Shown: positions 1 through 8,718, counted from the stretch's first letter. The stretch: DNA of 47,683 nucleotides from UBA1367 sp040268355 (GCA_040268355.1 JAWRIT010000107.1:1-47683), one strand, 5' to 3'. Numbers and translations: made by a program. The notes: a model not told the origin generated them from the sequence alone.

Positions 1-789
1 ATCCCGCCCTCGCGGGTGTTGCGGTTTCAATCCACGCACCCGTGAAGGGTGCGACTGAGCGGGCTGAGCACGTCCTTGACGTTGCGCTTGTTTCAATCCA
101 CGCACCCGTGAAGGGTGCGACGAGCGCCCGCTGATGCGCGAAAGCTCCTTGACCGAGTTTCAATCCACGCACCCGTGAAGGGTGCGACGGGCGCGGACCT
201 CACGGGCGCGGACCTAAAAGACCTGTTTCAATCCACGCACCCGTGAAGGGTGCGACCAGGGACGCCTGAATGTGATGGTCTGCCTCAATGGGTTTCAATC
301 CACGCACCCGTGAAGGGTGCGACGAGCGCGTCGGTCACAGGCGCTGCCATCTCCAGGTTTCAATCCACGCACCCGTGAAGGGTGCGACTGCCCCGTCCTC
401 GTCGGACGCGGCGTTCCACGCCTCGTTTCAATCCACGCACCCGTGAAGGGTGCGACTGCATGCTCCACTTCGCCGCGGTAATCAAGAATTTGTTTCAATC
501 CACGCACCCGTGAAGGGTGCGACGGTCCGCGCGCCTGTGCGTCGAGGACAAGTACGGGTTTCAATCCACGCACCCGTGAAGGGTGCGACTCCGCCAAGGG
601 CTGGGCGCGCGAGCCCGAGCAGAAGTTTCAATCCACGCACCCGTGAAGGGTGCGACCCGAGGAAAGGCGGGCCTGGCACGACGCGTACGAGTTTCAATCC
701 ACGCACCCGTGAAGGGTGCGACAGGCCGCCCCAGGTGCTCGCGCCATCGACCCAGCGGTTTCAATCCACGCACCCGTGAAGGGTGCGAC
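1..789 (-). CRISPR. Type I-C CRISPR array, 12 repeats visible, continues past left edge
   Basis: Twelve 32-bp repeats, identical as read, start at 24, 90, 157, 225, 292, 357, 425, 492, 558, 625, 691 and 758. Spacers are 33-36 bp, and bases 1-23 are the end of a further spacer. On the plus strand each repeat reads GTTTCAATCCAC...GGTGCGAC. On the minus strand it starts GTCGCACCC and ends TGGATTGAAAC, the usual I-C form, with a 7-bp stem CGCACCC/GGGTGCG, a 5-nt loop and an 11-nt 5' handle. The array therefore runs on the minus strand, with its leader at the right (790-895) and the cas operon upstream. Oldest spacers lie outside the window. Several short reading frames across the array are only repeat translations. 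Confidence 0.99.
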
Positions 790-895
790 AGTCACATTAT
801 ACATGAGCATGGTATTATTGCCCCGTTGTATTCAGTTATCAAGGAACCCATCCAACCGAATCGAGGCAAGTACTGTCCACAGAGCCAGAAATAGC
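790..895 (-). promoter_or_regulatory. CRISPR leader with array promoter
   Basis: This AT-richer stretch sits between the cas operon and the first repeat. On the minus strand a consensus TATAAT (801-796) is followed by six bases and then the first base of the first repeat (789), so transcription would start at about the repeat boundary. No good -35 hexamer is visible at 16-18 bases. The leader-repeat junction is also where Cas1-Cas2 would insert new spacers. Confidence 0.75.
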
Positions 896-937
896 GCGCG
901 AACCTCCCAGTCCTTCTCCATCAGTTAAGGTTCGCGC
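896..937 (-). terminator. Hairpin after cas2, probable cas operon terminator
   Basis: Perfect 10-bp arms GCGCGAACCT (896-905) and AGGTTCGCGC (928-937) enclose a 22-base loop, beginning 9 bases beyond the cas2 stop codon. On the minus strand the following bases (GCTATTTCTGG) form only a weak T-tract. It would separate the cas transcript from the array transcript. Confidence 0.55.
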
Positions 938-946
938 AATAAATAC

Positions 947-1237
947 CTAAATCAGCAACGTGCCCTCAGGGTCATACGCCTCTTTCGCACCCACATGTTC
1001 AACCCTGCGCTTCCAATTCTTTCCTAGATTGTAGAACCGTAGGCTGTCCTTCCTCTCATCAACAACCTTTAGAAGCTCGTGTTTCATCGCTGTGTATTGC
1101 ACGGGCTCCAGCAGACACTCAAAGACGGAGAGCTGCACCCTCTGCCCATACCTCGTGCATACCTTTGCAACCCGCCTTAAACGTCTTGCACCCTCCGAAG
1201 TACCGCTCGCAACGTCATAAGTCACCAGCACATACAT
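947..1237 (-). CDS. cas2: CRISPR-associated endoribonuclease/integration protein Cas2
   Basis: A 96-residue protein of usual Cas2 size. It opens MYVLVTYDVA, with the conserved Asp at residue 8 at the end of the first beta strand of the ferredoxin fold. Cas2 forms the structural core of the Cas1-Cas2 spacer integrase. The start at 1237 is preferred over an in-frame start at 1249, because GGAGG overlapping the cas1 stop lies at the right distance and only two bases separate the genes. It is the last gene of the cas operon. Confidence 0.95.
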   Translation of the reverse strand: MYVLVTYDVASGTSEGARRLRRVAKVCTRYGQRVQLSVFECLLEPVQYTAMKHELLKVVDERKDSLRFYNLGKNWKRRVEHVGAKEAYDPEGTLLI

Positions 1238-1239
1238 CG

Positions 1240-2265
1240 CTACCTCCAAAGAAACGCGGGATAGTCATCAAGGTCGCCTCTGAGGTACCGGGCGAGGAGC
1301 TGGGCCTGCACATGCGGCAATAGTCCTAGCTGAACCTTCTCGCCCAGATACGGATGGTTGATCTGCTCCTGTTTCTTCTCCTGCCAAAGAGACAGCGCCT
1401 TCTTCATGGCTGCATCCTTGAAACGCACCCCATTGCCCTCGAAGGCAAAGTCGGATCGGGCAAGCTGTCTCCTGTTGAACAAGGACAACACAAAGCGATC
1501 GACATAAGGCGCGCGGAATTCTTCCAGCAAATCGAGTGCGAGACTTGCGCGACCCGGTCTGCAAGCATGTAGGTAGCCCATCTGGGGGTCGAGTCCAACC
1601 GTCTCACACGCCGAGACGAGATCCCGGCTCATGAGCACGTAGAAAAAAGAGAGCGCGGAGTTCACCGGATCTGCTGGCGGACGACGACTCCTGCTCTCAA
1701 ACCGCAGGCCCTCGTCCCGTGTCCTCAGCAACAGTCCAAAGACCTGATAATATGCGTGCGCTGCATCACCCTCCACTCCTCGCAACTGCTCGAGAGATGG
1801 TGTCGTTGCAACAGAGGCCAAGCTCCCACGCAGCTTCCCAACAGCTTCTTCCACACCTAGCGCCTTAAGATCCGGATAGTCCCGCGCAAAGTGCTGCAGG
1901 ACAATGCGGGAGTTGTGAATCTTGGCAGCAACAAAGCGTTTGGCAACGTGCAGGCATCGAAAGGCATCGCTGGCGTTCGCAAATTGATCGCGCCGCAGCA
2001 GGACATTTCCCGAAACAGGTCCTTCAACTCGGGCCGCGAACCTACCACGCTCATCAAGAATCGATACGGTTATGCCATGCGAAGAACAGGCCCCGAGCAG
2101 TGGCATGCTACAGCCCGCATGCCCAAAGAGCGCGATCCCATCGAGCAGATGAAAGGGCATCTTCATCACTTCAGAACCTTCTATCGTGACGGAGATAGAG
2201 TCATCCTTCTTTCGTAAGTACGCATCGGGATTAGTCACATAGAGCGTGTTGAGCAGACGCCTCAT
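1240..2265 (-). CDS. cas1: CRISPR-associated integrase Cas1 (type I-C)
   Basis: A 341-residue protein of normal Cas1 length. Metal-binding active-site residues are recognisable: Glu165 in GVEGDAAHAYY, His233 in GYLHACRPGR, and the acidic cluster from Asp245 in LALDLLEEFR. It inserts prespacers at the leader end of the array together with Cas2. In I-C loci the neighbouring Cas4 helps choose and trim PAM-containing prespacers. Its start overlaps the cas4 stop by four bases (ATGA), which implies translational coupling. Confidence 0.98.
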   Translation of the reverse strand: MRRLLNTLYVTNPDAYLRKKDDSISVTIEGSEVMKMPFHLLDGIALFGHAGCSMPLLGACSSHGITVSILDERGRFAARVEGPVSGNVLLRRDQFANASDAFRCLHVAKRFVAAKIHNSRIVLQHFARDYPDLKALGVEEAVGKLRGSLASVATTPSLEQLRGVEGDAAHAYYQVFGLLLRTRDEGLRFESRSRRPPADPVNSALSFFYVLMSRDLVSACETVGLDPQMGYLHACRPGRASLALDLLEEFRAPYVDRFVLSLFNRRQLARSDFAFEGNGVRFKDAAMKKALSLWQEKKQEQINHPYLGEKVQLGLLPHVQAQLLARYLRGDLDDYPAFLWR

Positions 2266-2888
2266 CGATCCGCCTCCAGCACAATCTCAAACAGCTTCCA
2301 ATACTCTCGTGCGTTCTTTCGTGTTGCCTCTGGTGCACAGACGTCTACAAGCGAGCATCGGCGACACCGCGCCTGCTTCGGAGCACGTGGCGTTGTCCCC
2401 GAACGGAATAGCTCATGCATCCGAACCGCAAGCGATTCAACCCGATCGCGCAGATCGCTCGTTAGGTCCACGCTCACACGACGCCGAGTCTTCCCGTAAT
2501 ACAAGACCCCCAAAGGAATTGAGGTGTCGTGCATCTCCTCGAGACACATGGCTTGCGCTGTCAGCTGAATCCGATCCCAGTCTTCGGTCTTCGGCCGGCC
2601 GACCTTGTATTCGACAGGCACCAACTCGCCATCACTGTGCACTTCTACGATGTCTGCGACTCCATAAAGGCCAAGCCTCCTACTCGCAAGCCGAACCCTT
2701 CTCTCTGCACGGACGCCGTCGGCACAGCTGTAGCCGACGGCGTCCACACGATCGTGAAAGTAATCTCCGCCTAGAGTGTCAGCACTGTCCTCCCACGTTT
2801 GCTCAACATGGATAAGGGCCCACTGTCTCTCGCAGAAGGCAAGGTGCTGCAGGCCAGACAGAGCGAGCAGGTCCTCGTCGGAGTACAC
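2262..2888 (-). CDS. cas4: CRISPR-associated exonuclease Cas4
   Basis: A 208-residue Cas4 of the RecB-like PD-(D/E)XK family. The nuclease core is visible as Asp79 in GVADIVE and Glu93-x-Lys95 in PVEYK. The four iron-sulphur cluster cysteines are Cys19 and Cys175/Cys178/Cys184 (CRRCSLVDVC). It trims prespacers and enforces PAM choice during adaptation in I-C systems. It lies five bases after the cas7 stop and overlaps the cas1 start. Confidence 0.96.
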   Translation of the reverse strand: MYSDEDLLALSGLQHLAFCERQWALIHVEQTWEDSADTLGGDYFHDRVDAVGYSCADGVRAERRVRLASRRLGLYGVADIVEVHSDGELVPVEYKVGRPKTEDWDRIQLTAQAMCLEEMHDTSIPLGVLYYGKTRRRVSVDLTSDLRDRVESLAVRMHELFRSGTTPRAPKQARCRRCSLVDVCAPEATRKNAREYWKLFEIVLEADR

Positions 2889-2893
2889 GGCAG

Positions 2894-3772
2894 CTACGCA
2901 GTCGGAGCAATGTAGTCGTACGTCTCCAGAGAAACCCCGTCAGGCAGCGCCCCCTCGTCTACGACGATCTCGTAGTCCTTAAACTGACGAGCAGGTGTGT
3001 GGTCGTCCGCTACACGCTTAGCCGTCACGAGGTCAAACAGCTTGTGAGCAGGAGCATTGCCAAGCTTTGAGTCATGCTTGAAAACATAGAGCATGCGGGA
3101 AGTCATCAGGCCGCGGGAGGCACTTCTGTCGTGCTCGAACATGTTCATGAGTGCCTCCCACAAAAGCTCAAGATCTTTTTGCGTGAAGCCGGACTTTCCT
3201 GCCAGAGACGCTGAGACAAACCCCTCGAGACGATAGAGACCATAGGGGACGTACTCCTTTCGGCCCATCGTCTTGTTCTCTTTCTTCTCATTTCTCTTGG
3301 TGGCTGCCATGCGCGTAATGCACATCTCTGCAGGCATAATGGGTTCCACGGACTGCGAGAAGCATAGCTGCACAGGCCCACGAACCTGTCCACAGTTCAC
3401 ATCGGTGGTCATGACAGCGCCGAACGTACGGATGTCGTAGAAGTTGTCGCACATGAACTGCGTGACCTCTTGAGCCTTGTCCCCTTTGGGGAGACTTTTG
3501 GATGGCTTTATGCCACGATCCTTGTAGGCCTCTTCGTGACGCTCGTTCAGAACTGCCCCCTCCTGCACATAGATGCGGAAGCCCTCTGAGCCCTCACGAG
3601 TCAGATCGACATAGTTGCGAACCCTGCGCTTGAGACACACATCAGAAACTATGCCAATGCCCGTTTCGGCATCCATGCGCGGCATGTTGCCGGCATCGGG
3701 GTCACCGTTTGGATTGCCGTTCTCAACGTCAAAGTAGAAGACGAAGTCATACCGGTTGCTGATAGGCTCCAT
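2894..3772 (-). CDS. cas7: Type I-C Cascade backbone protein Cas7 (Csd2)
   Basis: A 292-residue Csd2-family protein. The N-terminus FYFDVENGNPNGDPD is the characteristic Cas7 RRM-like beginning, and the conserved DIRTFGAV segment lies near residue 115. Several copies polymerise along the spacer part of the crRNA and kink it every sixth base. That explains why type I complexes tolerate mismatches at positions 6, 12 and 18, which matters for the mini-CRISPR described upstream. Two bases separate it from cas8c, with AGGAG upstream of its ATG. Confidence 0.97.
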   Translation of the reverse strand: MEPISNRYDFVFYFDVENGNPNGDPDAGNMPRMDAETGIGIVSDVCLKRRVRNYVDLTREGSEGFRIYVQEGAVLNERHEEAYKDRGIKPSKSLPKGDKAQEVTQFMCDNFYDIRTFGAVMTTDVNCGQVRGPVQLCFSQSVEPIMPAEMCITRMAATKRNEKKENKTMGRKEYVPYGLYRLEGFVSASLAGKSGFTQKDLELLWEALMNMFEHDRSASRGLMTSRMLYVFKHDSKLGNAPAHKLFDLVTAKRVADDHTPARQFKDYEIVVDEGALPDGVSLETYDYIAPTA

Positions 3773-3774
3773 GA

Positions 3775-4179
3775 TTACTCCTGCCCCTCTGTATCATTGG
3801 TTGATTCCTTCGCACCCTTGCCAGCAAACAGCGCCTCTCGCTGCTGGTAATAGCCGATGTAGAACACTCCCTGATCGTCATACGACAGCGTCTTTGGGAA
3901 ACCACCGTCATCCATTTTGTCAACGACCTCGGATATCATCCGGTTGATATAATCCCCGCTGTTCCACGTTGACCTGGCATTGCTTGTTGAGACATGGTGC
4001 TGCGCCAGACTCAACAGCTGAGGAAACACCTTTCCTGGCGTCGTCGCCGCAGCACCCATGTACCTGTCGCGAATGGAGGCGTTCGTGTCCCCGATTGCGT
4101 CCCTCTGAACCCGCTCGAGAAGTGCGAAGAGCCTTCCGAGCAAGTAGCCTTGGTTGCTGTTGTCCTTGTTCAAGCTCAC
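3775..4179 (-). CDS. cas11c: Probable Cas11c small subunit from an internal start inside cas8c
   Basis: Within cas8c and in the same frame, AGAGGAG is followed after seven bases (CCTCACG) by a GTG at 4179-4177 (codon 467). Translation from there would give a 134-residue protein beginning VSLNKDNSNQGYLLG and sharing the Cas8c C-terminus. Type I-C systems are known to make Cas11c this way, and the size fits. The motif is seen in the sequence; expression is inferred. Confidence 0.75.
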   Translation of the reverse strand: MSLNKDNSNQGYLLGRLFALLERVQRDAIGDTNASIRDRYMGAAATTPGKVFPQLLSLAQHHVSTSNARSTWNSGDYINRMISEVVDKMDDGGFPKTLSYDDQGVFYIGYYQQREALFAGKGAKESTNDTEGQE

Positions 4180-5577
4180 CGTGAGGCTCCTCTCTACCGT
4201 TGTCCCCTCTTCCACGCTTGACCTTCTTGCCTTTCGTATCAAACAAGCACGTAGAATCGCCGCGCGACGACCCATGTCCCAGCGATTCTTCGTGGCTTTG
4301 TCAATGCGCATGCGAAGAAGAATCTGTTCGAAGAGAGCCGCTGGAAACGCACTGCGATGAATTACCGCACGCAAACAGGCCGTCACCACCGTACCCGGAA
4401 GACTCCCGTTCTTACCCGATGATGCCGCTTGCAGCAGATAGTCTTTCAATGAGCAGGGCTTGACGCCGACCATCTCCGTGTCACGCAGAAACAGCGAAAT
4501 GCTCTCATGCAAGGTGCCTAAGGTTCCTGTTTCATACAAGCGGACAGCCAACCTCGCCTGATACGGCGCAAGCCCCAACAAGTGATAGGGCGTGTCCGCT
4601 GGTATGTCGAGCGGCCTCTTCCCACGACGAATGCTCTCGAGAGCCGCTCCCACCGCATCGCGGACATCCACGTCCTCACCAATGTCAAGAGCTTTGTTAT
4701 CTGGACTGATGTAGTCCGCATCAAAGTAGAGCGAGAGCACGTCATCTGCAGCGAAACTGGTCGATTCCGTCCAGAAGACGAGATAGTCATCTCCGATGCG
4801 AACGCGATGCTTGGAATCCTTGAGAACGTACAGGAGCGCGTTTCCCGCCTTGCCGGCAGCTTCACCTGATATGGCTCCGGCGGTGTTGGTCTCCTGGCCA
4901 TACGAGCTGAATGAATCAATGTTGCATGATATAAGAGCCGTACCGCTTGACTGAGCACCACGCAACCCGGTTACTTTAGGAAACAGCCTCGCAAGGTGCC
5001 CATAGTTTCCCGTTACCAAGCACATCCCCTCCGGGGCTTTGGCCTCCAGCCGCTTGGAGTACTCTCTCCACGCTTCCTTGATTCGATCCCTCTCGTCAAT
5101 ACGACACTGATCGCCCTCAAGGTGGAAGACAATGAGTGACTTGACATCGTCCCTCAGGGGTGACAGTACCTCGTCAGCTGCCGCATCCCGAGCATCGCCA
5201 TCAATGAGGCGAATGAACGCCTCCGCTCCATCATCCTCAAGAGATCCGATCACCTCTTTTGTGAAGGACTGAAACTTCTCGTGCCGCTTTGTAGACTTCT
5301 GATCCTTGTCGTTCTCAGGAAGTCCGAGAACATACCTTGCATCATCGCAGAGGAAGAAGGCCCATATGTTTGAAGTCCTCTGAACGTCTGGCACTATCAG
5401 GCTCTGAGCTTGCTTGCCATCCGCAGCAAGCAGCGGAAGCAGGGAAAGCGGCTTACCCTCCCGCGAGATGGTCAGCTCCCATGCGACGTTCTTCTTACAC
5501 CAGAACTGTTCAGGCATAGCATCGGGATCGCTCTGTCGCTTCAAGCCGTAGAGGTCATAGAGGGCATTCAAAATCAT
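3775..5577 (-). CDS. cas8c: Type I-C Cascade large subunit Cas8c (Csd1)
   Basis: A 600-residue protein of typical Csd1 length, beginning MILNALYDLYGLKRQ. Cas8c recognises the TTC PAM and recruits Cas3 to the R-loop. Its start overlaps the cas5c stop by four bases (ATGA). Its 3' part contains an internal ribosome-binding site and in-frame GTG, annotated separately as Cas11c. The C-terminal 130 residues are helical in character, as expected for the small-subunit region. Confidence 0.97.
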   Translation of the reverse strand: MILNALYDLYGLKRQSDPDAMPEQFWCKKNVAWELTISREGKPLSLLPLLAADGKQAQSLIVPDVQRTSNIWAFFLCDDARYVLGLPENDKDQKSTKRHEKFQSFTKEVIGSLEDDGAEAFIRLIDGDARDAAADEVLSPLRDDVKSLIVFHLEGDQCRIDERDRIKEAWREYSKRLEAKAPEGMCLVTGNYGHLARLFPKVTGLRGAQSSGTALISCNIDSFSSYGQETNTAGAISGEAAGKAGNALLYVLKDSKHRVRIGDDYLVFWTESTSFAADDVLSLYFDADYISPDNKALDIGEDVDVRDAVGAALESIRRGKRPLDIPADTPYHLLGLAPYQARLAVRLYETGTLGTLHESISLFLRDTEMVGVKPCSLKDYLLQAASSGKNGSLPGTVVTACLRAVIHRSAFPAALFEQILLRMRIDKATKNRWDMGRRAAILRACLIRKARRSSVEEGTTVERSLTVSLNKDNSNQGYLLGRLFALLERVQRDAIGDTNASIRDRYMGAAATTPGKVFPQLLSLAQHHVSTSNARSTWNSGDYINRMISEVVDKMDDGGFPKTLSYDDQGVFYIGYYQQREALFAGKGAKESTNDTEGQE

Positions 5578-6248
5578 GCGACCACCTCCCGACGTGCGGT
5601 GGCCACATCTATCTCCCCATTCATCATGACTGCTCTGAAAAATAGGGACTTGATGTTCTTCGGATCACTGAAATCGAGGTCATAGAGCATGTAACCCAGA
5701 TCACGCTCATCCTGATCGCCGTAGAACGAACGCGGTAGTTCCTTGCCATCCTCGATGAGCTCCACTTGCGCCGGAAACTCCCGACATCCAAGGTAGGGCT
5801 GGTTGAAGCACCCTCCCGAGCGAAGCCTTCGCAGCATGATGTTGTAGTGCTTCGCCTCGGTGTCATCATCTCCTGCCTTGTCGGTCATTTCAAAATGGGC
5901 TGAGATGACATAGTCAACGTCCGCAAGATACAGCGTATTGCGCTGCTGCCTATCTGCCGACGCATTAAGGGAGAGGGTGCCCTTCCCTCTTCTCATGATC
6001 CTCTCGGCTGACGAATACAGGAGCTTGGAACCGACCTCGTTTCGCCTGATGGTCTCAAAGCGAATGGGGTTGATGACAGCTATTCGATCGATGACCCAGG
6101 TGATCGCAGGTTTCCAGTACACCGCCTCAAGGACGCCTCTCGCAGCAGACGGCGTAATGACGTCGTAGCTCACTCGCTCGCTATGCAGCTCTGGGCGCGT
6201 GAAGCATGCTCTTGGACCCCGTACGCGCACGCAAATACCGAAACCCAT
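5574..6248 (-). CDS. cas5c: Type I-C Cas5 (Cas5d/Cas5c), crRNA-processing endoribonuclease
   Basis: A 224-residue Cas5d-family protein. In I-C systems it replaces Cas6, cutting each repeat to leave the 11-nt handle TGGATTGAAAC and then staying bound as a Cascade subunit. The known catalytic Tyr, Lys and His have counterparts in Tyr44 (EAVYWKPA) and Lys133-His134 (EAKHYNIML). The absence of a cas6 gene in the locus is therefore expected. It begins 27 bases after cas3 and overlaps cas8c. Confidence 0.96.
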   Translation of the reverse strand: MGFGICVRVRGPRACFTRPELHSERVSYDVITPSAARGVLEAVYWKPAITWVIDRIAVINPIRFETIRRNEVGSKLLYSSAERIMRRGKGTLSLNASADRQQRNTLYLADVDYVISAHFEMTDKAGDDDTEAKHYNIMLRRLRSGGCFNQPYLGCREFPAQVELIEDGKELPRSFYGDQDERDLGYMLYDLDFSDPKNIKSLFFRAVMMNGEIDVATARREVVA

Positions 6249-6275
6249 GACTTCCTCCTTTCTTCTCCTTGTGTC

Positions 6276-8600
6276 TCAAACGATCAGCGGATCTATCTCC
6301 CCCTTTCCTACGCTCAATAGCCCACGCTTGTCGTCATACAGCTGTTCGGCGGCGATGCTCGTCTCAAGCACCCCGACAGGAAATCCGTTGATACGCCGAA
6401 TAGAACCAGCGTCCTCATACTCGTTATACAGATAGCGCGGGACAGAAACTGAAAATCGTTGAATGCGGGAGAACGCATTGGGGTTCAGCCCTTCCTGGCA
6501 AACCTGATCCAGAACGCGCTGCCCTTCGCTGCCCCAAGGGACAAAGATCTCAACGGTGTCATCGTCGATGAAACGAAAGCTGTCGGCAATGCACTCATAA
6601 TCAAAGTGTCCGGCAATTCGCTTCTTAAGCTCGTTTTTGTCTTGTGGACAAATCTTCTTGAAGGTCTTCCTACCATCCAAATCGCCCGTCCGGTATCTCT
6701 GTTCGAAGTAGTGTTGAACTGAGCGAGGACCGAGTGGGTCGATTCCCTCTCGACGGGCAAAGTCAAGCGTAATAAGTCCCAGCTGGCGAACACGGCTCAA
6801 CCAGTTAGCTTTCTTTGGGCGACTGAAGTCGGAGCAGTCAAAGACCACCACGCTTCCCTTCTCGCGCATTTTTCCCTCACGGTTGCAGCGTCCCGCCGCT
6901 TGTAGGATCGAGTCGATTCCCGCTGTCTCCCGAAACACTACGGGGAAATCGATGTCCACTCCGGCTTCAACAAGCTGGGTAGACACCACATGAACAGCCT
7001 CGCCTTCTCGCAAGAGCCCGCGGATCTTCTGGATGACGAGAGAGCGATGCTCTGGAACCATAAGAGCGCTGAGATGATAGACGTGCTCCTTGTCCCCAAG
7101 GCGATCACTCAGAGCATCAAAAACCTGACGCGCCGCTTTTCTTGAACTAACCACACAGAGTGCCTGCGACTCGGAAGACAGCTCATCCACGAGCCACTCG
7201 AGCGAGCATGCAGAGCTTTCTCCCACATGGGAAACATCGACACGTGCTCGTTGCTTAAAGGTGTCGCCATACTTTTCCTGGTCCTCGATGATGGGGTGAA
7301 CACGAGTGCCAAAGGGCCAGACTGTCTCGAACGAAGGCTGCGTTGCCGTACAGAGGACGACCGTCACATTCGCTATGGCCACAAGTGACTCGAGCATCGC
7401 TAGCGTCGGACGAAGCAGGGCATCCGGGAGACTTTGCACTTCGTCGAGTATGATCACGCTGTTTGCAATGTTATGAACCTTGCGTGAGCGTGACGTTCGA
7501 TTGGAGAACAGCGACTCGAACAGCTGGACGTTGGTCGTGACCACGAGGGGCGCATCCCAATTCTGGACCAGCATGCGTTCTTGACGAGCAAGTACGTTCT
7601 CTGACGCATCCTCTGATGCGTCAGACCTGAAGCCATAGTCGTAACTTGAAACGTGCTCGATCACGCTCTCCCTTCCCATAATGTTTCTTAAGTTGTCTGC
7701 CGTCTGATCAACTATTGACATAAATGGAATCGCGTAAATCACACGTCTCTTCTCATGTTCGATGGCATGTCGCAGCGCAAAGGATGTAGAGGCAAGCGTC
7801 TTTCCCGACCCCGTCGGCATCTCAAGCGTGAAGATTCCCGTCGGAAGCGACGCTGCCTTACGTGCCTCCGCAAGCATGTCGGCACGAGCGCGATTGACTG
7901 GGGTATCCCCGCTGCCATCCATCAGCTCCTGTAGATATGCATCAAGTCGATCGTTGAGCTGCGTCAGGGACTCTTCCTGGGACTGTGCTGCCATTCGCAC
8001 TGCAAACTCATCTGGAGACATCACGCGCTCAGTGTCAAGCCAATCTGCGTCTACAAGAGCGCTGAAAACGAGGCGCGCCATGAGGAAGAGGTTGAAGCAG
8101 GTGAAGTCCAGCGAAGGTGTTCCATCGATCTTTGATTTTACGAAGAGCTGCTGGAGACAGGATCGCAGGTCCTCTGGAACCGTGTTGTCAACCAGTTCCT
8201 CTTCGATCTCCTCGTGCTCCTCCTCATACCGGGTAAGACGCTCTTGAACACTTGTCAGCCGACCGGAACGACGATCGTTGGGGACACCGCCGTGATGACC
8301 CAAGATCAGAGGCGCTAGAAGAGAGCCCTCTATTCCCGTATCCCTAGGAATCAGTCTCCTTATGACCGATCCGCCTGCGGTGGAATGGTCGACTCGTTCC
8401 GCACGACCTTCCAGTCTTCTCTGGAATGCACGGGTGAGCTTGCCGTCGTCATGATGCAAGCCCGCCAAGTACCCCAGCTCAGCTGCACCGAAGGCTCGCG
8501 CGTACGCTTCTGCCATTGCAGCGACATTGCTCGAGTGCTCCTCATAAGTCTGCCAATCGCTTTTGTCGGGGCTGCTACCACTGTGCGCGTAATACTTCAC
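6276..8600 (-). CDS. cas3: CRISPR-associated nuclease-helicase Cas3 (HD + DExD/H)
   Basis: Effector nuclease-helicase recruited by DNA-bound Cascade. An N-terminal HD domain (about 1-220) shows His50-Asp51 in GLHHDDGK, His72 in DHS and His102-His103 in LGHHGG. The SF2 helicase follows, with Walker A MPTGSGKT near residue 260 and a DEVQ box near 383. I start it at the GTG at 8600 (VKYYAHSG), because AAGGAG lies seven bases upstream; an in-frame ATG at 8639 has no comparable site and sits on the likely -10 element. This gives 774 residues. It is the first gene of the cas operon. Confidence 0.96.
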   Translation of the reverse strand: MKYYAHSGSSPDKSDWQTYEEHSSNVAAMAEAYARAFGAAELGYLAGLHHDDGKLTRAFQRRLEGRAERVDHSTAGGSVIRRLIPRDTGIEGSLLAPLILGHHGGVPNDRRSGRLTSVQERLTRYEEEHEEIEEELVDNTVPEDLRSCLQQLFVKSKIDGTPSLDFTCFNLFLMARLVFSALVDADWLDTERVMSPDEFAVRMAAQSQEESLTQLNDRLDAYLQELMDGSGDTPVNRARADMLAEARKAASLPTGIFTLEMPTGSGKTLASTSFALRHAIEHEKRRVIYAIPFMSIVDQTADNLRNIMGRESVIEHVSSYDYGFRSDASEDASENVLARQERMLVQNWDAPLVVTTNVQLFESLFSNRTSRSRKVHNIANSVIILDEVQSLPDALLRPTLAMLESLVAIANVTVVLCTATQPSFETVWPFGTRVHPIIEDQEKYGDTFKQRARVDVSHVGESSACSLEWLVDELSSESQALCVVSSRKAARQVFDALSDRLGDKEHVYHLSALMVPEHRSLVIQKIRGLLREGEAVHVVSTQLVEAGVDIDFPVVFRETAGIDSILQAAGRCNREGKMREKGSVVVFDCSDFSRPKKANWLSRVRQLGLITLDFARREGIDPLGPRSVQHYFEQRYRTGDLDGRKTFKKICPQDKNELKKRIAGHFDYECIADSFRFIDDDTVEIFVPWGSEGQRVLDQVCQEGLNPNAFSRIQRFSVSVPRYLYNEYEDAGSIRRINGFPVGVLETSIAAEQLYDDKRGLLSVGKGEIDPLIV

Positions 8601-8637
8601 GGGAACGCTCCTTCGACAAGACTCCTCTTGAGTCATC

Positions 8638-8688
8638 ACTATATAAGTTCTTCTGTTTAATTAATAAGTACAATCACGACCGGTTAGA
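8638..8688 (-). promoter_or_regulatory. cas operon promoter region containing a PAM-flanked match to the mini-CRISPR spacer
   Basis: An AT-rich block between the mini-CRISPR terminator and cas3. TATAGT (8643-8638, minus strand) is the best -10; the -35 is unclear (TTATTA, or TTGTAC at a poor distance). On the plus strand TTC at 8651-8653, the I-C PAM, is followed from 8654 by a sequence matching the mini-CRISPR spacer at positions 1-5, 7-8, 10-11 and 13-17. Only positions 6, 9 and 12 of the first 17 differ. Cascade bound here would cover the promoter. Confidence 0.7.
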
Positions 8689-8718
8689 AAAGAGGCGCCA
8701 GCGGTTGCCAGCGCCTCT
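8686..8718 (-). terminator. Intrinsic terminator of the mini-CRISPR RNA
   Basis: Twelve-base-pair hairpin, arms 8718-8707 and 8702-8691 with a four-base loop, then TTTCT on the minus strand. Two pairs are G-U wobbles only in the minus-strand RNA and would be mismatches in plus-strand RNA, so the minus-strand transcript is the selected one. It stops about 45 bases before the inferred cas3 -10 and may also act as the 3' hairpin of the guide RNA. Confidence 0.85.

Noticed and set aside
295..928. Overlapping open reading frames on both strands across the CRISPR array
   Set aside because: They are translations of the repeats (recurring SHPSRVRGLK and VSIHAPVKGAT blocks), without ribosome-binding sites.
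947..8639. Missing cas6 as a sign of a defective CRISPR locus
   Set aside because: Type I-C uses Cas5c for crRNA processing, and its catalytic residues are present.
8600..8639. cas3 start at the upstream ATG (8639)
   Set aside because: It lacks a ribosome-binding site and lies on the likely -10 element; the GTG at 8600 has AAGGAG at ideal spacing.
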